A stretch of DNA of 64,000 nt from Fontisphaera persica (GCF_024832785.1 NZ_CP116615.1:3472001-3536000); one strand, 5' to 3'; positions 43,655 through 52,688 are shown, numbered from the stretch's first letter. Program-made: numbers and translations. Notes: generated from the letters alone by a model not told the origin.

Positions 43655-44434
43655 TTACTCAAAACTGGTGGCCACGCCAGCCTTGCTGCGTTCCTGGAGC
43701 CATTTGCGATAGTCTTCCTCGGTGTCCACCACCACATAACCGGCCATTTTGGCATGGCCGTTGCCGCACAATTGAGCGCAGGTGATCATGTACCGCCCCA
43801 CCCGCGTTGGGGTGAACTGGGTGGTGGTGGGGACGCCCGGAATGGCATCCTGGGTGGTGCGAAAAGCCACCACTTTGAAGCTGTGAATCACGTCCTTGCT
43901 GGTCAGCCGGATGACCACCGGCTTGCCGACCGGCACGTGCATTTCACCCATGGGCGGGGTGATGTCGTCCTTGGCGGCGGGGTCTTTTTCGTCGTACCCC
44001 AGGGGATTGCTGGGAGACACCAAGCTGATGTCCTGCCGGCCAAAAACACCATCCGGGCCGGGATACCGAAAGTTCCATTGGAATTGTTCGGCTGTGACGC
44101 GCACCTGGGTGACGTCACCGCCGGTGGGCAGGTTTTTGGGGTCCGTCAGCTTGGCCCACATGGGCAGCGCGAAAGCCAGCAGTATGAGGGTTTCAATGCC
44201 GGCCACCACCAGCTCGAGGTATTTCGGCGCGTTGGTTTGCGCGCCCAGGTGATTGGCTTTCGGGGTTTTGGTCTGGCGGAAGCGCAGGAGGACGTAAATG
44301 AAATACGCGCCCCAGCCGATGAACAGCACCAGCATGAGCCAGTGCAGATAATTAATCAGGCGGTCCACGTCCTGGCCGTGTTGCGAGGCCAGGGGGGGCA
44401 TGGGCACCAGATTGGCAAACAGCAACAAGTTCAT
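43655..44434 (-). CDS. coxB: Cytochrome c oxidase subunit II
   Basis: The 259-residue protein starting MNLLLFANLVPMPPLASQHGQDVDRL has the two-helix hairpin (INYLHWLMLVLFIGWGAYFIYVLL and LELVVAGIETLILLAFALPMWA) and the periplasmic cupredoxin domain. CuA ligands are seen in DVIHSFKVV (His) and CAQLCGNGHAKM (two Cys, Glu replaced by Gln, His, Met). No C-terminal cytochrome c domain is fused. It is the last gene of the minus-strand oxidase cluster, whereas subunit II usually comes first. Its start overlaps the previous small gene by 4 bp. Confidence 0.93.
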   Translation of the reverse strand: MNLLLFANLVPMPPLASQHGQDVDRLINYLHWLMLVLFIGWGAYFIYVLLRFRQTKTPKANHLGAQTNAPKYLELVVAGIETLILLAFALPMWAKLTDPKNLPTGGDVTQVRVTAEQFQWNFRYPGPDGVFGRQDISLVSPSNPLGYDEKDPAAKDDITPPMGEMHVPVGKPVVIRLTSKDVIHSFKVVAFRTTQDAIPGVPTTTQFTPTRVGRYMITCAQLCGNGHAKMAGYVVVDTEEDYRKWLQERSKAGVATSFE

Positions 44435-44706
44435 GGTTGCGGGGAGTGGGAAGCGGAAACCGCTGATTCCACCACGCGGGCTTCGGCAGCAGCCCGGCGC
44501 GAAAGATAGATGAAGAAACCCGCCAGCCAGCCCAGCACCAACAGCACCAGCCCCAGCAGGGCAAAGATGCCCATGTTCAGGCCCTCGGCCAGTTTGGAGT
44601 CGGACTTGCCAAAGCACGTGGCGCAGGCGGCCGCCGTTTGCGGCCAGTTCAGCCAGCACAGCAGCGCCAACAACGATAATCGCGCCCAGGTAACTCGCGT
44701 CTTCAT
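44431..44706 (-). CDS. Small membrane protein with CxxC motif, oxidase cluster
   Basis: The 91-residue protein (MKTRVTWARLSLLALLCWLN...) has a signal-peptide-like N-terminus, ACATCFGKSDSKLAEGLNMG and one TM helix (IFALLGLVLLVLGWLAGFFIYL). It is placed between coxC and coxB and overlaps both neighbouring reading frames by 4 bp. The periplasmic CxxC could bind copper or act in thiol exchange during CuA assembly; that is inference from position. I do not know a family name. Confidence 0.75.
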   Translation of the reverse strand: MKTRVTWARLSLLALLCWLNWPQTAAACATCFGKSDSKLAEGLNMGIFALLGLVLLVLGWLAGFFIYLSRRAAAEARVVESAVSASHSPQP

Positions 44707-44903
44707 TGGATGCCCTTCATCTTGCGCCAAAAATAAATCACGTAGCCAAACAGGACGATGCCCGACAACGCCGAGCCGCCGCCGTACACGGCAAAGGCGG
44801 TTTCGCCCGTCTTAAGGTAGATATTGAATGCCCAGGCCGCAAGGCCCAGGGTCAGGAGAAACGCGGCGGTGATGAAAAAGATATGGAGGGCTTTGAGGGG
44901 CAT
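44703..44903 (-). CDS. Small two-TM protein, oxidase cluster
   Basis: From MPLKALHIFFITAAFLLTLG this is a 66-residue protein with two TM helices (FFITAAFLLTLGLAAWAFNIYL and GGSALSGIVLFGYVIYFWRKM). It starts 7 bp after the coxC stop and overlaps the next gene by 4 bp, so it is part of the oxidase operon. It could be a small subunit or assembly partner (subunit IV-like), but no motif decides this. Confidence 0.72.
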   Translation of the reverse strand: MPLKALHIFFITAAFLLTLGLAAWAFNIYLKTGETAFAVYGGGSALSGIVLFGYVIYFWRKMKGIQ

Positions 44904-44910
44904 AAGGGCG

Positions 44911-45768
44911 CTAGAACAGGTAAAACAACGGGAAAACAATCAGCCACACAAAATCCACAAAGTGCCAGTACACCACCGAGCATTCGATGCGATTGGTGAA
45001 CCGCTCCGGCTCGGTGAACCACATGCGGCGGCCCGGGCCCCACAGGTAAAACATGACGATGATGCCGCCAATCACGTGCAGGGCATGCAACCCCGTCAGG
45101 GCATAGTAGATGGCGAAATAACTGCTATGGGCGGGCGCATAGGCAGTCATGCGGAAGATGTCGCTTACCGCGATTTTCAGCGGCTCGGCATGGCCGCCCG
45201 CGGCCACGTCCGGATACAAGGTGATTTCCTGCACGCCCTTGGCCTTGAGTTGCTTGTGGGTCAGCAGCCACGGGTTGCCCTCCAAATGGCCGGTGATGCT
45301 GCGCCGCCCCGGAAACACCCCCGGCTCCTTCAGCCATTGCTCATGATGCGGATGGGCGGCGGCAAGTTTCTCTGCGGCCTGGTCCGTCAGCCACACTTCA
45401 TAGTGAATGAACTTCTGGCGGTACTCCACGCCCTTGATGCAGAGAAAGACCACCGCGCAGAGCAAGGTCAGGCCCTGGTAGAGCTTGAACTTGTCAAATT
45501 GTTTGAGCTTGAGCGCCGTCCAGCCCATGACCACCAGGATGCTGGAGGAAATGAGGATGGCGGTGTTCATCGTGCCCATCGCCAGGCTCATCATGCGCGT
45601 GGGCCAGAAATCCGCGCCCGTCCGCAAGGCGGCATACGACGAAAACAGCGCGCCAAACAACATCACCTCCGAGGCGATAAACATCCAGATGCCCAGCTTG
45701 CCGTTGTACAAGCCGGTCTCGCGCCGGGGCGTCACTGTGTAGGGAATTTCCATGGCGGCCGAGGACAT
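44911..45768 (-). CDS. coxC: Cytochrome c oxidase subunit III
   Basis: From MSSAAMEIPYTVTPRRETGLYNGKLGIWMFIASEVMLFGALFSSY the protein has 285 residues and several TM helices. Subunit III signatures include the WMFIASEVMLF glutamate helix, SSSILVVMGWTALKL, the long helix pair near YFAIYYALTGLHALHVIGGIIVMFYLWG and the C-terminal ECSVVYWHFVDFVWLIVFPLFYLF. A hydrophilic insertion (HPHHEQWLKEPGVFPGRRS... to ...YPDVAAGGHA) sits in the middle. The start is 8 bp inside the reading end of coxA (Met 45753 is an alternative), so it is tightly coupled. Confidence 0.92.
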   Translation of the reverse strand: MSSAAMEIPYTVTPRRETGLYNGKLGIWMFIASEVMLFGALFSSYAALRTGADFWPTRMMSLAMGTMNTAILISSSILVVMGWTALKLKQFDKFKLYQGLTLLCAVVFLCIKGVEYRQKFIHYEVWLTDQAAEKLAAAHPHHEQWLKEPGVFPGRRSITGHLEGNPWLLTHKQLKAKGVQEITLYPDVAAGGHAEPLKIAVSDIFRMTAYAPAHSSYFAIYYALTGLHALHVIGGIIVMFYLWGPGRRMWFTEPERFTNRIECSVVYWHFVDFVWLIVFPLFYLF

Positions 45769-45775
45769 AGGCAAA

Positions 45776-47608
45776 TTAACGCGCGGGTTGCGGCTGGTTT
45801 TGGGGCGTAAAATCCGTGGGATGCCCCGGGATGGAATACTCGTAGGCGCTCCGGTACACCCGCACTGGCTCCAGGAAGTTGCCATGTCCGGGCGGGGTGG
45901 GCGTCTGCCACTCCAGCGTGGTGGCCTGCCACGGATTGTCTGATTTCACCGGCTCCCCATGCCGCAGGCTCCAGAAGAAGTTAATGATGAACGGAATTTG
46001 CGCCAGCATCAGTCCAATGGCGGCATGGGTGATGTTGATGTTCAAATCCACCACCCATTGCGGCAGCCCCACCACCGCCAGATTATCCGCCTGGGCGTAG
46101 GTGGCCCCGCCGTCGGACATCCGGCGGCTCATGCCATAAATGCCCTGAATGAACATGGGGAAGAAGACAAGGTTCATGAAAATGAACGACAGCACAAAAT
46201 GCACGCGCCCCCAGAACTCGTTCATAAACCGGCCGGTGGCCTTGGGGTACCAATGATAAATGGCCGCGAAAATGGCAAAGATGGTGCCCGGCGCCACCAC
46301 ATAGTGGAAGTGGCCAATCACATAATAGCTGTCATGCAGGTGGATGTCGCTGAAGCTGAAGCCCAGCGGCAGGCCGGTCAACCCCCCGATGCCAAACATG
46401 GGGAGGAAGGCCAGGGCAAACAACATGGGGGTGTTGAAGCGAATGGAGCCGCCCCAGAGCGACACAAAAAAGCAGGTGATGATGATGACCGAAGGGATGG
46501 AAATAATCATCGTGGTGGTTTGGAAAAACGTGCTCAGGCGCGTGCCCATGCCGGTCAGGTACATGTGATGCGCCCACACAATCATGGACAGAAAACCCAG
46601 CGCCAGCGAGCTGTACACCATCAACCGGTAACCCCAGATGGCTTTGCGCGTGTTGGTGGAAATGACCTCCGCCAGCGTGCCCAGCGCCGGCAAAATCAGC
46701 ACATACACCTCCGGATGCGCCAGAAACCAGAACAAATGCTGGTACAGCAAGGGACTGCCCCCGCCGGAGATGTCCAGGGGCTGGCCACCCACCACCAGGC
46801 CGGTGGGCATGAAGAAACTGGTGCCCAAAACCTTGTCCATGAGCTGCATGATGCCCGCCGCTTCCAGCGGAGGAAAGGCCAGCAGCAGCAGAAAATTGGT
46901 GACCAGTTGGGCCCAGACAAAAAAGGGCAGGCGCATCCAGGTCAGCCCCGGCGCGCGGAGTTGAATGATGGTGGTGATGATATTGATGGACCCCAGCAGG
47001 GAGGAGGTAATCAGCAGCACCATGCCAATGAGCCAGAACGTCTGCCCCATGGTGGGCACCACCACCGCCAGCGGCGAGTAACTCGTCCAGCCGGATTGCG
47101 CCGCTCCCCCCGGAATGAAGAAGCTGACCAACATCACCACCCCGCCCCAGAAATAAATGTGATAGCTCATCATGTTCAGGCGGGGGAAGGCCATGTCCGG
47201 CGCGCCAATTTGGAGCGGCACCAGGTAATTGCCCAGGGCGCCCACAATCATCGGCACCACGGCCAGAAACACCATGATGGTGCCGTGCATCGCGCCAAAG
47301 GAATTGTACAAGTCCGGCGTCATGCGCCCCCCGCGCGCCACATCGCCCAGCACGGCTTCGAGGATGGGGCCAAACACGGGAATGGGCTGGCCGGGATAGG
47401 CCAGTTGCCAGCGCATCAGCAGCATCAGGAAGAAGCCAATCAACATGAACACCAGGGCGGTGATGCCGTATTGGATGCCCACCACCTTGTGGTCCACTGA
47501 AAAAATGTAGCGCCGCCAGAAACTCAGCGGTTCATGGTGCGCCGCGTGAGCCCCATGCTCATGCGGCGCGGTGTGCGCGTGTTCTACCGTGGTTGTGTCC
47601 GACTGCAT
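45776..47608 (-). CDS. coxA: Cytochrome c oxidase subunit I
   Basis: The 610-residue 12-TM subunit has a His-rich N-terminus (HAHTAPHEHGAHAAHH) and all core residues: FGAMHGTIMVF (heme a His), HLFWFLAHPEVYVLILPALG (CuB His-Tyr pair and the proton-channel Glu, as in A1-type oxidases), WAHHMYLTG (CuB His-His), TTTMIISIPSVI (K-channel Thr/Lys region) and HDSYYVIGHFHYVV (heme ligands). It is therefore an aa3-type enzyme. The cluster order ctaA, ctaB, coxA, coxC, two small genes, coxB is compact on the minus strand, with a 110-bp break between ctaB and coxA. Confidence 0.95.
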   Translation of the reverse strand: MQSDTTTVEHAHTAPHEHGAHAAHHEPLSFWRRYIFSVDHKVVGIQYGITALVFMLIGFFLMLLMRWQLAYPGQPIPVFGPILEAVLGDVARGGRMTPDLYNSFGAMHGTIMVFLAVVPMIVGALGNYLVPLQIGAPDMAFPRLNMMSYHIYFWGGVVMLVSFFIPGGAAQSGWTSYSPLAVVVPTMGQTFWLIGMVLLITSSLLGSINIITTIIQLRAPGLTWMRLPFFVWAQLVTNFLLLLAFPPLEAAGIMQLMDKVLGTSFFMPTGLVVGGQPLDISGGGSPLLYQHLFWFLAHPEVYVLILPALGTLAEVISTNTRKAIWGYRLMVYSSLALGFLSMIVWAHHMYLTGMGTRLSTFFQTTTMIISIPSVIIITCFFVSLWGGSIRFNTPMLFALAFLPMFGIGGLTGLPLGFSFSDIHLHDSYYVIGHFHYVVAPGTIFAIFAAIYHWYPKATGRFMNEFWGRVHFVLSFIFMNLVFFPMFIQGIYGMSRRMSDGGATYAQADNLAVVGLPQWVVDLNINITHAAIGLMLAQIPFIINFFWSLRHGEPVKSDNPWQATTLEWQTPTPPGHGNFLEPVRVYRSAYEYSIPGHPTDFTPQNQPQPAR

Positions 47609-47719
47609 ATTACTTTGCCTGCCCCAAACCCAAACCCGCCATGATTCGCAACGGGCCGGCTAAAATTGTCTTGTGTCCTGGAGGTGTCAAATGGCCGCCC
47701 ACAGGTATTAAGCCGGCTG

Positions 47720-48625
47720 TTAAACCTTGTCCCACACCATTAGGCCGACCAGCACCGGCTGATAGAGAATGCTGGCCAGAAACAGCGCGCGGGCGGAGGG
47801 GCGATGGAGCCGCCGCGCAAACCAGAGCGTGGCCGAAAGAAAAAGGCCGCCCAGTACCAGGGCGCCTGCCAGGTATAACCCGCCGGTCAAGCCGAGCAGC
47901 GACGGCAGGACGCTGGCCGTCATCATGGCCATGGTATAATGCAAAGCATGGCGCGCCGTGCGCGAGCCATCCACATCCACCACCGGCAACATGACGTAGC
48001 CGCCCCGCGCATAGTCCTCGCGGTATAACCACGCGATGGCCAGAAAATGCGGCACCTGCCAGAAGAAAAGTATGGCAAACACCGCCAGCGCGCCCCAGTC
48101 CAGGCGTCCTTGAGCGGCCACCCAGCCCATCACCGGTGGCAGCGCCCCCGGCACGGCCCCCACCACCGTATTCCAGATGGTCCGCCGTTTCAGGGGAGTA
48201 TAAATGAACAAGTAAGTAATCAGGGTGACCGCCCCCAAAAAGGCGGTCAGCAAATTCACCTCGGCCGCCAGGTACACCAGGCCGGCCAGCGACAGGATGC
48301 CCCCCAGCAGCACGGCGCTTTCCGGTTTAATCCGGCCGGCGGGCAGCGGCCGGTGGGCCGTGCGCGTCATGCGGGCGTCATAGTCGCGCTCCAGGTATTG
48401 ATTCAGCACGGCCGCCCCCCCCGCCAGCAGCCCGGTGCCACTCAACACCCGCGCCAGCGCCCACCCGTCCATGGCGCCTTTGCTGCCCAGATAAAAACCG
48501 GCCGCCGTGGTCAACAGCACCAGGCTGTTGAGCCGCGCCTTGGTCAGCTCGGCGAGGGTCTGGAGCGATTCCGCGTCCAGCCACCGGCTGCGCACAGAAG
48601 AGGGATGCAGTGTTTCCGAATTCAT
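47720..48625 (-). CDS. ctaB: Protoheme IX farnesyltransferase (heme O synthase)
   Basis: The 301-residue UbiA-family membrane protein has the two Asp-rich prenyl-binding motifs: NQYLERDYDARMTRTAHRPLPAGR (NxxxDxxxD) and YTPLKRRTIWNTVVGAVPGALPPVMGW, then DYARGGYVMLPVVD. About nine TM helices fit the family. It converts heme B to heme O for the oxidase encoded downstream. Its start overlaps the ctaA stop by 4 bp. Confidence 0.94.
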   Translation of the reverse strand: MNSETLHPSSVRSRWLDAESLQTLAELTKARLNSLVLLTTAAGFYLGSKGAMDGWALARVLSGTGLLAGGAAVLNQYLERDYDARMTRTAHRPLPAGRIKPESAVLLGGILSLAGLVYLAAEVNLLTAFLGAVTLITYLFIYTPLKRRTIWNTVVGAVPGALPPVMGWVAAQGRLDWGALAVFAILFFWQVPHFLAIAWLYREDYARGGYVMLPVVDVDGSRTARHALHYTMAMMTASVLPSLLGLTGGLYLAGALVLGGLFLSATLWFARRLHRPSARALFLASILYQPVLVGLMVWDKV

Positions 48626-49689
48626 GCCATCGCCAGCGTTACCGATTTGTTACTGGTGGCCGGAGCGCCCAAGGGTTGGGTGGCGCGAGTCAATCGCCAT
48701 GCCACCAGCGAAAGCAGGCTGCCATAGACCAGCAGCACGGCGCCCAGGACCACATGCAGGGTGGCAATGTCCGCGGCCTTGTTGCTCCACACCGTGCCAG
48801 CGCCCAACAGCCCTTGCACCACCACCAGGACAAACCACCCATACGCCCACACGGTCAGGACATGCTTTGACCCCACACGCTTGCGCAAATGCCAGGCCAG
48901 CGCCGCAACACCCACCAGCAGCATCACCGCCACGCCCCGGTGGGCCATGTGCAAATACACATGAGCGGCGGTAATGGGCTTGAAGTCGCGCGCGTCCAGT
49001 CGTGTTTGGTTCACCGTTTCCAGAAATTGCGCGTCTGTGGGCGGCCAGATGCGGCCATAGGCCAGCGGAAAGTCCGGCACAGCCAAACCGGCGTGTTGGT
49101 GGCGCATGGTGGCGCCCAGCACCAACTGCAAAAGCGTCAACGCCGCCAACCCAGTGAGCCACCAGCGGTGGGCCTCCCAAGGCTGGCTTTCACGGACTTG
49201 CACAATCCGCGGCCACCAGCGCGAGGTGTACAAGGCAATGGCAAACATCAGCACCAGAAAAAGCTGCGCCAGCGTGCCGTGGACAATGCCCAGTTCATCT
49301 TTAATCAACGTGACCCGCAGCCCCCCCAGGACACCTTGCACACTAACCCCCACAAACGCCACCACCCCCAGCACCCGCAGCCATTTCCGGGATAATATCT
49401 CCGTCCGATGCACCCACATCCACACCGCCAGTATGGTGGTCAGCAAGCCCACCCCCGACGCCCATAAGCGGTGCGTGTGCTCATAGAAAATCCCACCCAC
49501 CCACTGGGAAACGGGGAACAAAAACATGTTGTACCCATAGGTGGTGGGCCAGTCCGGCACGGCCATGCCCACGCCGTGGCTGGTGACCAATCCCCCCATG
49601 CCAATCAGTCCCAGGGTGGCCAGAGCGGTCACCCAGGCAAAGCGATTCAGCCCAGTCGTGCGGACGGGCGCTAAGGGCGCATCAACCAT
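48622..49689 (-). CDS. ctaA: Heme A synthase (CtaA/COX15)
   Basis: From MVDAPLAPVRTTGLNRF the protein has 355 residues and eight TM helices. Heme-ligand histidines are in YEHTHRLWASGVGLLT, GIVHGTLAQLFLVL, VYLHMAHRGVAVMLL and IATLHVVLGAVLL. GLVTSHGVGMAVPDWPTTYG at the N-terminus is typical. It oxidises heme O to heme A. It is first in the oxidase cluster, and its length fits the longer COX15-like group. Confidence 0.93.
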   Translation of the reverse strand: MVDAPLAPVRTTGLNRFAWVTALATLGLIGMGGLVTSHGVGMAVPDWPTTYGYNMFLFPVSQWVGGIFYEHTHRLWASGVGLLTTILAVWMWVHRTEILSRKWLRVLGVVAFVGVSVQGVLGGLRVTLIKDELGIVHGTLAQLFLVLMFAIALYTSRWWPRIVQVRESQPWEAHRWWLTGLAALTLLQLVLGATMRHQHAGLAVPDFPLAYGRIWPPTDAQFLETVNQTRLDARDFKPITAAHVYLHMAHRGVAVMLLVGVAALAWHLRKRVGSKHVLTVWAYGWFVLVVVQGLLGAGTVWSNKAADIATLHVVLGAVLLVYGSLLSLVAWRLTRATQPLGAPATSNKSVTLAMA

Positions 49690-49905
49690 GCTCCAAAAGA
49701 AGAACACCTCCGGTTAAACCGCAAGAGGGATTCTCAAAAAACCTAATCCACACCATTAGCCTATCCTGCCGGCTTGCCAGGCAGAGCAGCGCCGAATGTT
49801 CAGCCAAATGTCCCGCCCGCAAAAGGACGACCGCGGCGGCAATGCAAAGCGGCAGGCATCACCAGACACGCCAGCGGCCTTCGAGGCCAACCACACTTTA
49901 CCCCT

Positions 49906-49935
49906 AAAAGCCACTCATTACCGGCTGGCTTTTTT
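49906..49935 (+). terminator. Terminator-like hairpin before the secreted-protein gene
   Basis: AAAAGCCA (49906-49913) pairs perfectly with TGGCTTTT (49926-49933) around a 12-nt loop, and the T run continues to 49935. The ribosome site GGAAAGG (49936-49942) follows directly. It may attenuate the following gene or end upstream transcription. Confidence 0.4.
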
Positions 49936-49948
49936 GGAAAGGTAAGCT

Positions 49949-51064
49949 ATGCTTCCCCCGTTGAAATCGCCCGTGACCTTTACCTTGAGCTGCCAGACCA
50001 TGGTCCAATTAAAATTACGCATTTCCGCCCTTGCCCGGGCCAGGCGCTGGTTGTGGACAGCGCTAATCCTGGGATGCAGCATCGCGACGGCGTCCGCTGC
50101 GGATGTAGAGTACTACGGCGTGGTCAAGTCGGGAGTGTACACGCAGGCCGTAGGCTCGGCGCCAGCGCCCATTGGCACCAATGCCTTTCAATTCATCAGC
50201 TTTGTCATTGCCAGCAGCACCAACGCTGTCACCAACGCCACCGTCCGCCTTCCCAACGGCACCACCCGGCAACTGGCCACCAATATCGCCGAGGGATTGA
50301 TTGGCATGCTGGCCAGCGGCACAGATGCCCTCTGGTTGTTCAGCGAGGAATTTGCCACGCTCAGCGCGTTGGACGCGGCCTACCCCAGCAGCTCCAGCCT
50401 CATCACCCCCAGCCGGTACACCATGAATATGTGGACGGTGAACGACGGCTACCACAGCCACCAATTGAGCTACGCGGGCGCCAGCATCCCGCCCACCCCC
50501 ACCATCCTCAACCTGACCAATGCCCAGGCCATTGAGCCATCGCAGGATTTCACCGTGAACTGGAGCTCGCTGGCGGGGGGATTGATTCCCCGGGTGGTGT
50601 ATTTCACGGTGCTTGACCAGCGCAATCGCATGGTGCTGAGCAGCCCTGCGCCCTTCACCGAAGGGGCGTTGGACGGCAATTCCACCAGTTATGTAATTCC
50701 AGCCAATACCCTGCAACTGGGCGAGGCCTACCTGGGCACCCTCATCGTCCTTCAACCCGCCTTGCCCAACACCGAATATGCCACCGGCCTGATTGGCCAC
50801 ATGCGCACCACCAGTTTCCCGCTGCGGACCGTCGCGCCGCCGCCGCCGGCCGCCGCCGAGCTGCGGGAACCGCGGATGGATGGCGAGCAATTTGTGTTTG
50901 AAATCCGGCTCCAGCCCGACCAACGTTACGAGCTGCAAGTGAGCGAAGATTTGCGGCAATGGACCACCGTCCAGGAGATTAACTGGCCCATGAACAATTA
51001 CCTTTATCGAGACTTCAACGTGCAGGGCAGCTCCCGCCGGTTTTACCGGGTGATTGCCCGGTGA
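49949..51064 (+). CDS. Hypothetical secreted protein
   Basis: The 371-residue protein has a signal peptide after a basic stretch (RRWLWTALILGCSIATASAA). The start at 49949 has a good ribosome site (GGAAAGG, 49936-49942). The mature protein is rich in Ser/Thr/Asn and strands: VEYYGVVKSGVYTQA, then a repetitive NAVTNATVRLPNGTTRQLATN region and an Ig-like stretch (FTVNWSSLAGGLIPRVVYFTVLD). The last 80 residues (FVFEIRLQPDQRYELQVSEDLRQWTTVQE) end in SSRRFYRVIAR, a pattern frequent at the C-terminus of Verrucomicrobiota exported proteins. The function is unknown. A GT2 gene follows 16 bp downstream. Confidence 0.72.
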   Translation: MLPPLKSPVTFTLSCQTMVQLKLRISALARARRWLWTALILGCSIATASAADVEYYGVVKSGVYTQAVGSAPAPIGTNAFQFISFVIASSTNAVTNATVRLPNGTTRQLATNIAEGLIGMLASGTDALWLFSEEFATLSALDAAYPSSSSLITPSRYTMNMWTVNDGYHSHQLSYAGASIPPTPTILNLTNAQAIEPSQDFTVNWSSLAGGLIPRVVYFTVLDQRNRMVLSSPAPFTEGALDGNSTSYVIPANTLQLGEAYLGTLIVLQPALPNTEYATGLIGHMRTTSFPLRTVAPPPPAAAELREPRMDGEQFVFEIRLQPDQRYELQVSEDLRQWTTVQEINWPMNNYLYRDFNVQGSSRRFYRVIAR

Positions 51065-51080
51065 CACGGGCCGGCGGCGC

Positions 51081-51929
51081 ATGCGTTTCTCCATCATCAC
51101 CCCTTCTTTCCGCAGCGGTGCTTGGCTTCCCTTGTGCCTGGCTTCAGTGGCGGACCAGGCCGTGGACCATGAACACATTGTCCAGGACGCCGGCTCGGAC
51201 GACGGCACCCTGGACTGGCTGCCCCAGGACCGCCGCGTCCAGCTTTTCGTGGAAAAAGACCAGGGCATGTATGACGCCATCAACCGCGGCCTGCGCCGGG
51301 CCCGCGGCGAGTACCTCGCCTATTTGAATTGTGATGAACAATATCTTCCAGGCGCGCTGGCCGCGGTGGGAGAGTTTCTGGACCGCCATCCGGAAACGGA
51401 TGTCCTGCTGGCCGATGCCATCATCGTCAACCCCGCCGGCCAGTACCTGTGTCACCGCCAGGCGCTAATCCCCCACCGGGCGCACACGTGGGTCTCCGGC
51501 AATCTCTCCCTGCTCACCTGCGCCACATTCTTCCGCCGCCGCCTCCTGGAGCGCGACCTTTTTTTCAATCCCGCCTATCGCGATTTGGGAGATGCCGAAT
51601 GGGTGTTGCGCCTCCTTGCGGCCAAGGTGCGCTTTGCCTGCCTGCCCGTGGTGACGACGGCCTTCACGGACACGGGCGAAAACATGAATCTCAAACCCAA
51701 TGCCCAGCGGGAGCGGGCGCAGTTGCTGGCCAGTGCGCCCGCCTGGGCCCGATGGCTCCGGCCGTTAATCATCTGGCATCACCGCCTCCGCCGGTTGGGC
51801 GCGGGCCATTATTTCGTGCGGCCTTTTTCCTACGCCCTGTACACCCGCGAGTCACCGGAGCAACGGGTGGTTTTCCACGTAAACCGGCCCACGGCGGTGC
51901 ACCGGCGCCACGAGGCGGCAGGCCGTTAA
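51081..51929 (+). CDS. Glycosyltransferase family 2 protein
   Basis: This 282-residue GT-A enzyme starts MRFSIITPSFRSGAWLPLCLASVADQ. The nucleotide-binding and catalytic pattern is present: HIVQDAGSDDGTLDWL, VEKDQGMYDAINRGLRRARGEYLAYLNCDEQYLPGAL (Asp-x-Asp-like NCDE metal site) and FNPAYRDLGDAEWVLRLLAA. Such enzymes transfer sugars from nucleotide donors to envelope polysaccharides. The start has no strong ribosome site. It follows the secreted-protein gene by 16 bp, and other polysaccharide genes are not adjacent, so its pathway is not clear. Confidence 0.86.
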   Translation: MRFSIITPSFRSGAWLPLCLASVADQAVDHEHIVQDAGSDDGTLDWLPQDRRVQLFVEKDQGMYDAINRGLRRARGEYLAYLNCDEQYLPGALAAVGEFLDRHPETDVLLADAIIVNPAGQYLCHRQALIPHRAHTWVSGNLSLLTCATFFRRRLLERDLFFNPAYRDLGDAEWVLRLLAAKVRFACLPVVTTAFTDTGENMNLKPNAQRERAQLLASAPAWARWLRPLIIWHHRLRRLGAGHYFVRPFSYALYTRESPEQRVVFHVNRPTAVHRRHEAAGR

Positions 51930-51995
51930 ACCTTGAAACTTCAAGCCGCGGTGGCCACGCCGGCGCCGGCTCATGCTGCCCCTTGCCCCAGCGGG

Positions 51996-52688
51996 ATGTA
52001 CTCCTGCCTTGTCAGACGCTGGCAACCGCGTATTATCTGTGGCGTGCAGGAACGTCGCACCCATTGGCTGCCCATCCTCTTGGTGATGGTGGCCGCTGCG
52101 GTAACGCGCACGCCGGAGCTCATGCCGCCCAATTTCAGCGCCATGATAGCTCTGGCGTTTTGCGCGGGCGCCTTCTTTCCGGGCCGGCTGGGCTGGGGCC
52201 TGCCCTTGCTCACGCTGCTGATTACGGATGTGCTGCTCAACCGTTTCGTGTACGGCGTCAGCCTCTTCAGTCCTGGCACCCTGGCATTTCTGGCGGGCAA
52301 TTATGCCGTGTACCTGCTGGTCATTGCCCTCGGACGCAAGGTGAGTCACCGCGCTTCCTTCCTGGGATTGCTGGGCGGCGGCCTGCTGGGCGCCATCGCC
52401 TTCTACTTTTTGACCAACACAATTTCCTGGCTGCTGAATCCGGCCTATGTCAAAACCCTGGCGGGCTGGCTGCAAAGTCTGACCACCGGCGTGCCGGGGT
52501 ATCCCCCCACCTGGACCTTCTTCCTCAACACCCTGGCCAGCACCGGCTTGTTCACCGGCTTGTTTTCGGCCGTGATGAAGTTCAGCGCGGCGGCCGAGGC
52601 GGCCCGCGAAAAAGAAGCGGAGGAAAGCGAGCGGGAGGAGGAAGCCGAACCGGTGGCCGAACCCGAGCCGGAGGAAAGCCGGGGATAA
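51996..52688 (+). CDS. DUF6580-like membrane protein with acidic tail
   Basis: A frame opening at 51933 has several possible starts (TTG 51933, ATG 51996, GTG 52044); 51996 is a compromise. The body has about six TM helices: HWLPILLVMVAAAVTRTPELMPPNFSAMIALAFCAGAFFP, LGWGLPLLTLLITDVLL, GTLAFLAGNYAVYLLVIAL, ASFLGLLGGGLLGAIAFYFLTN and FFLNTLASTGLFTGLFSAVM. This matches the DUF6580 family of putative transport proteins. The last 40 residues are almost all Glu/Ala/Arg (AAEAAREKEAEESEREEEAEP). The function is unknown. Confidence 0.7.
   Translation: MYSCLVRRWQPRIICGVQERRTHWLPILLVMVAAAVTRTPELMPPNFSAMIALAFCAGAFFPGRLGWGLPLLTLLITDVLLNRFVYGVSLFSPGTLAFLAGNYAVYLLVIALGRKVSHRASFLGLLGGGLLGAIAFYFLTNTISWLLNPAYVKTLAGWLQSLTTGVPGYPPTWTFFLNTLASTGLFTGLFSAVMKFSAAAEAAREKEAEESEREEEAEPVAEPEPEESRG

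Noticed and set aside
45959-47500. 513-residue plus-strand ORF
   Set aside because: It is antisense to coxA, with His/Gln/Arg-rich composition and no family resemblance.
49774-50535. 253-residue plus-strand ORF overlapping the secreted-protein gene
   Set aside because: Its Arg/His/Gln-rich sequence lacks a signal peptide, and the alternative frame at 49949 has a good ribosome site and signal peptide.
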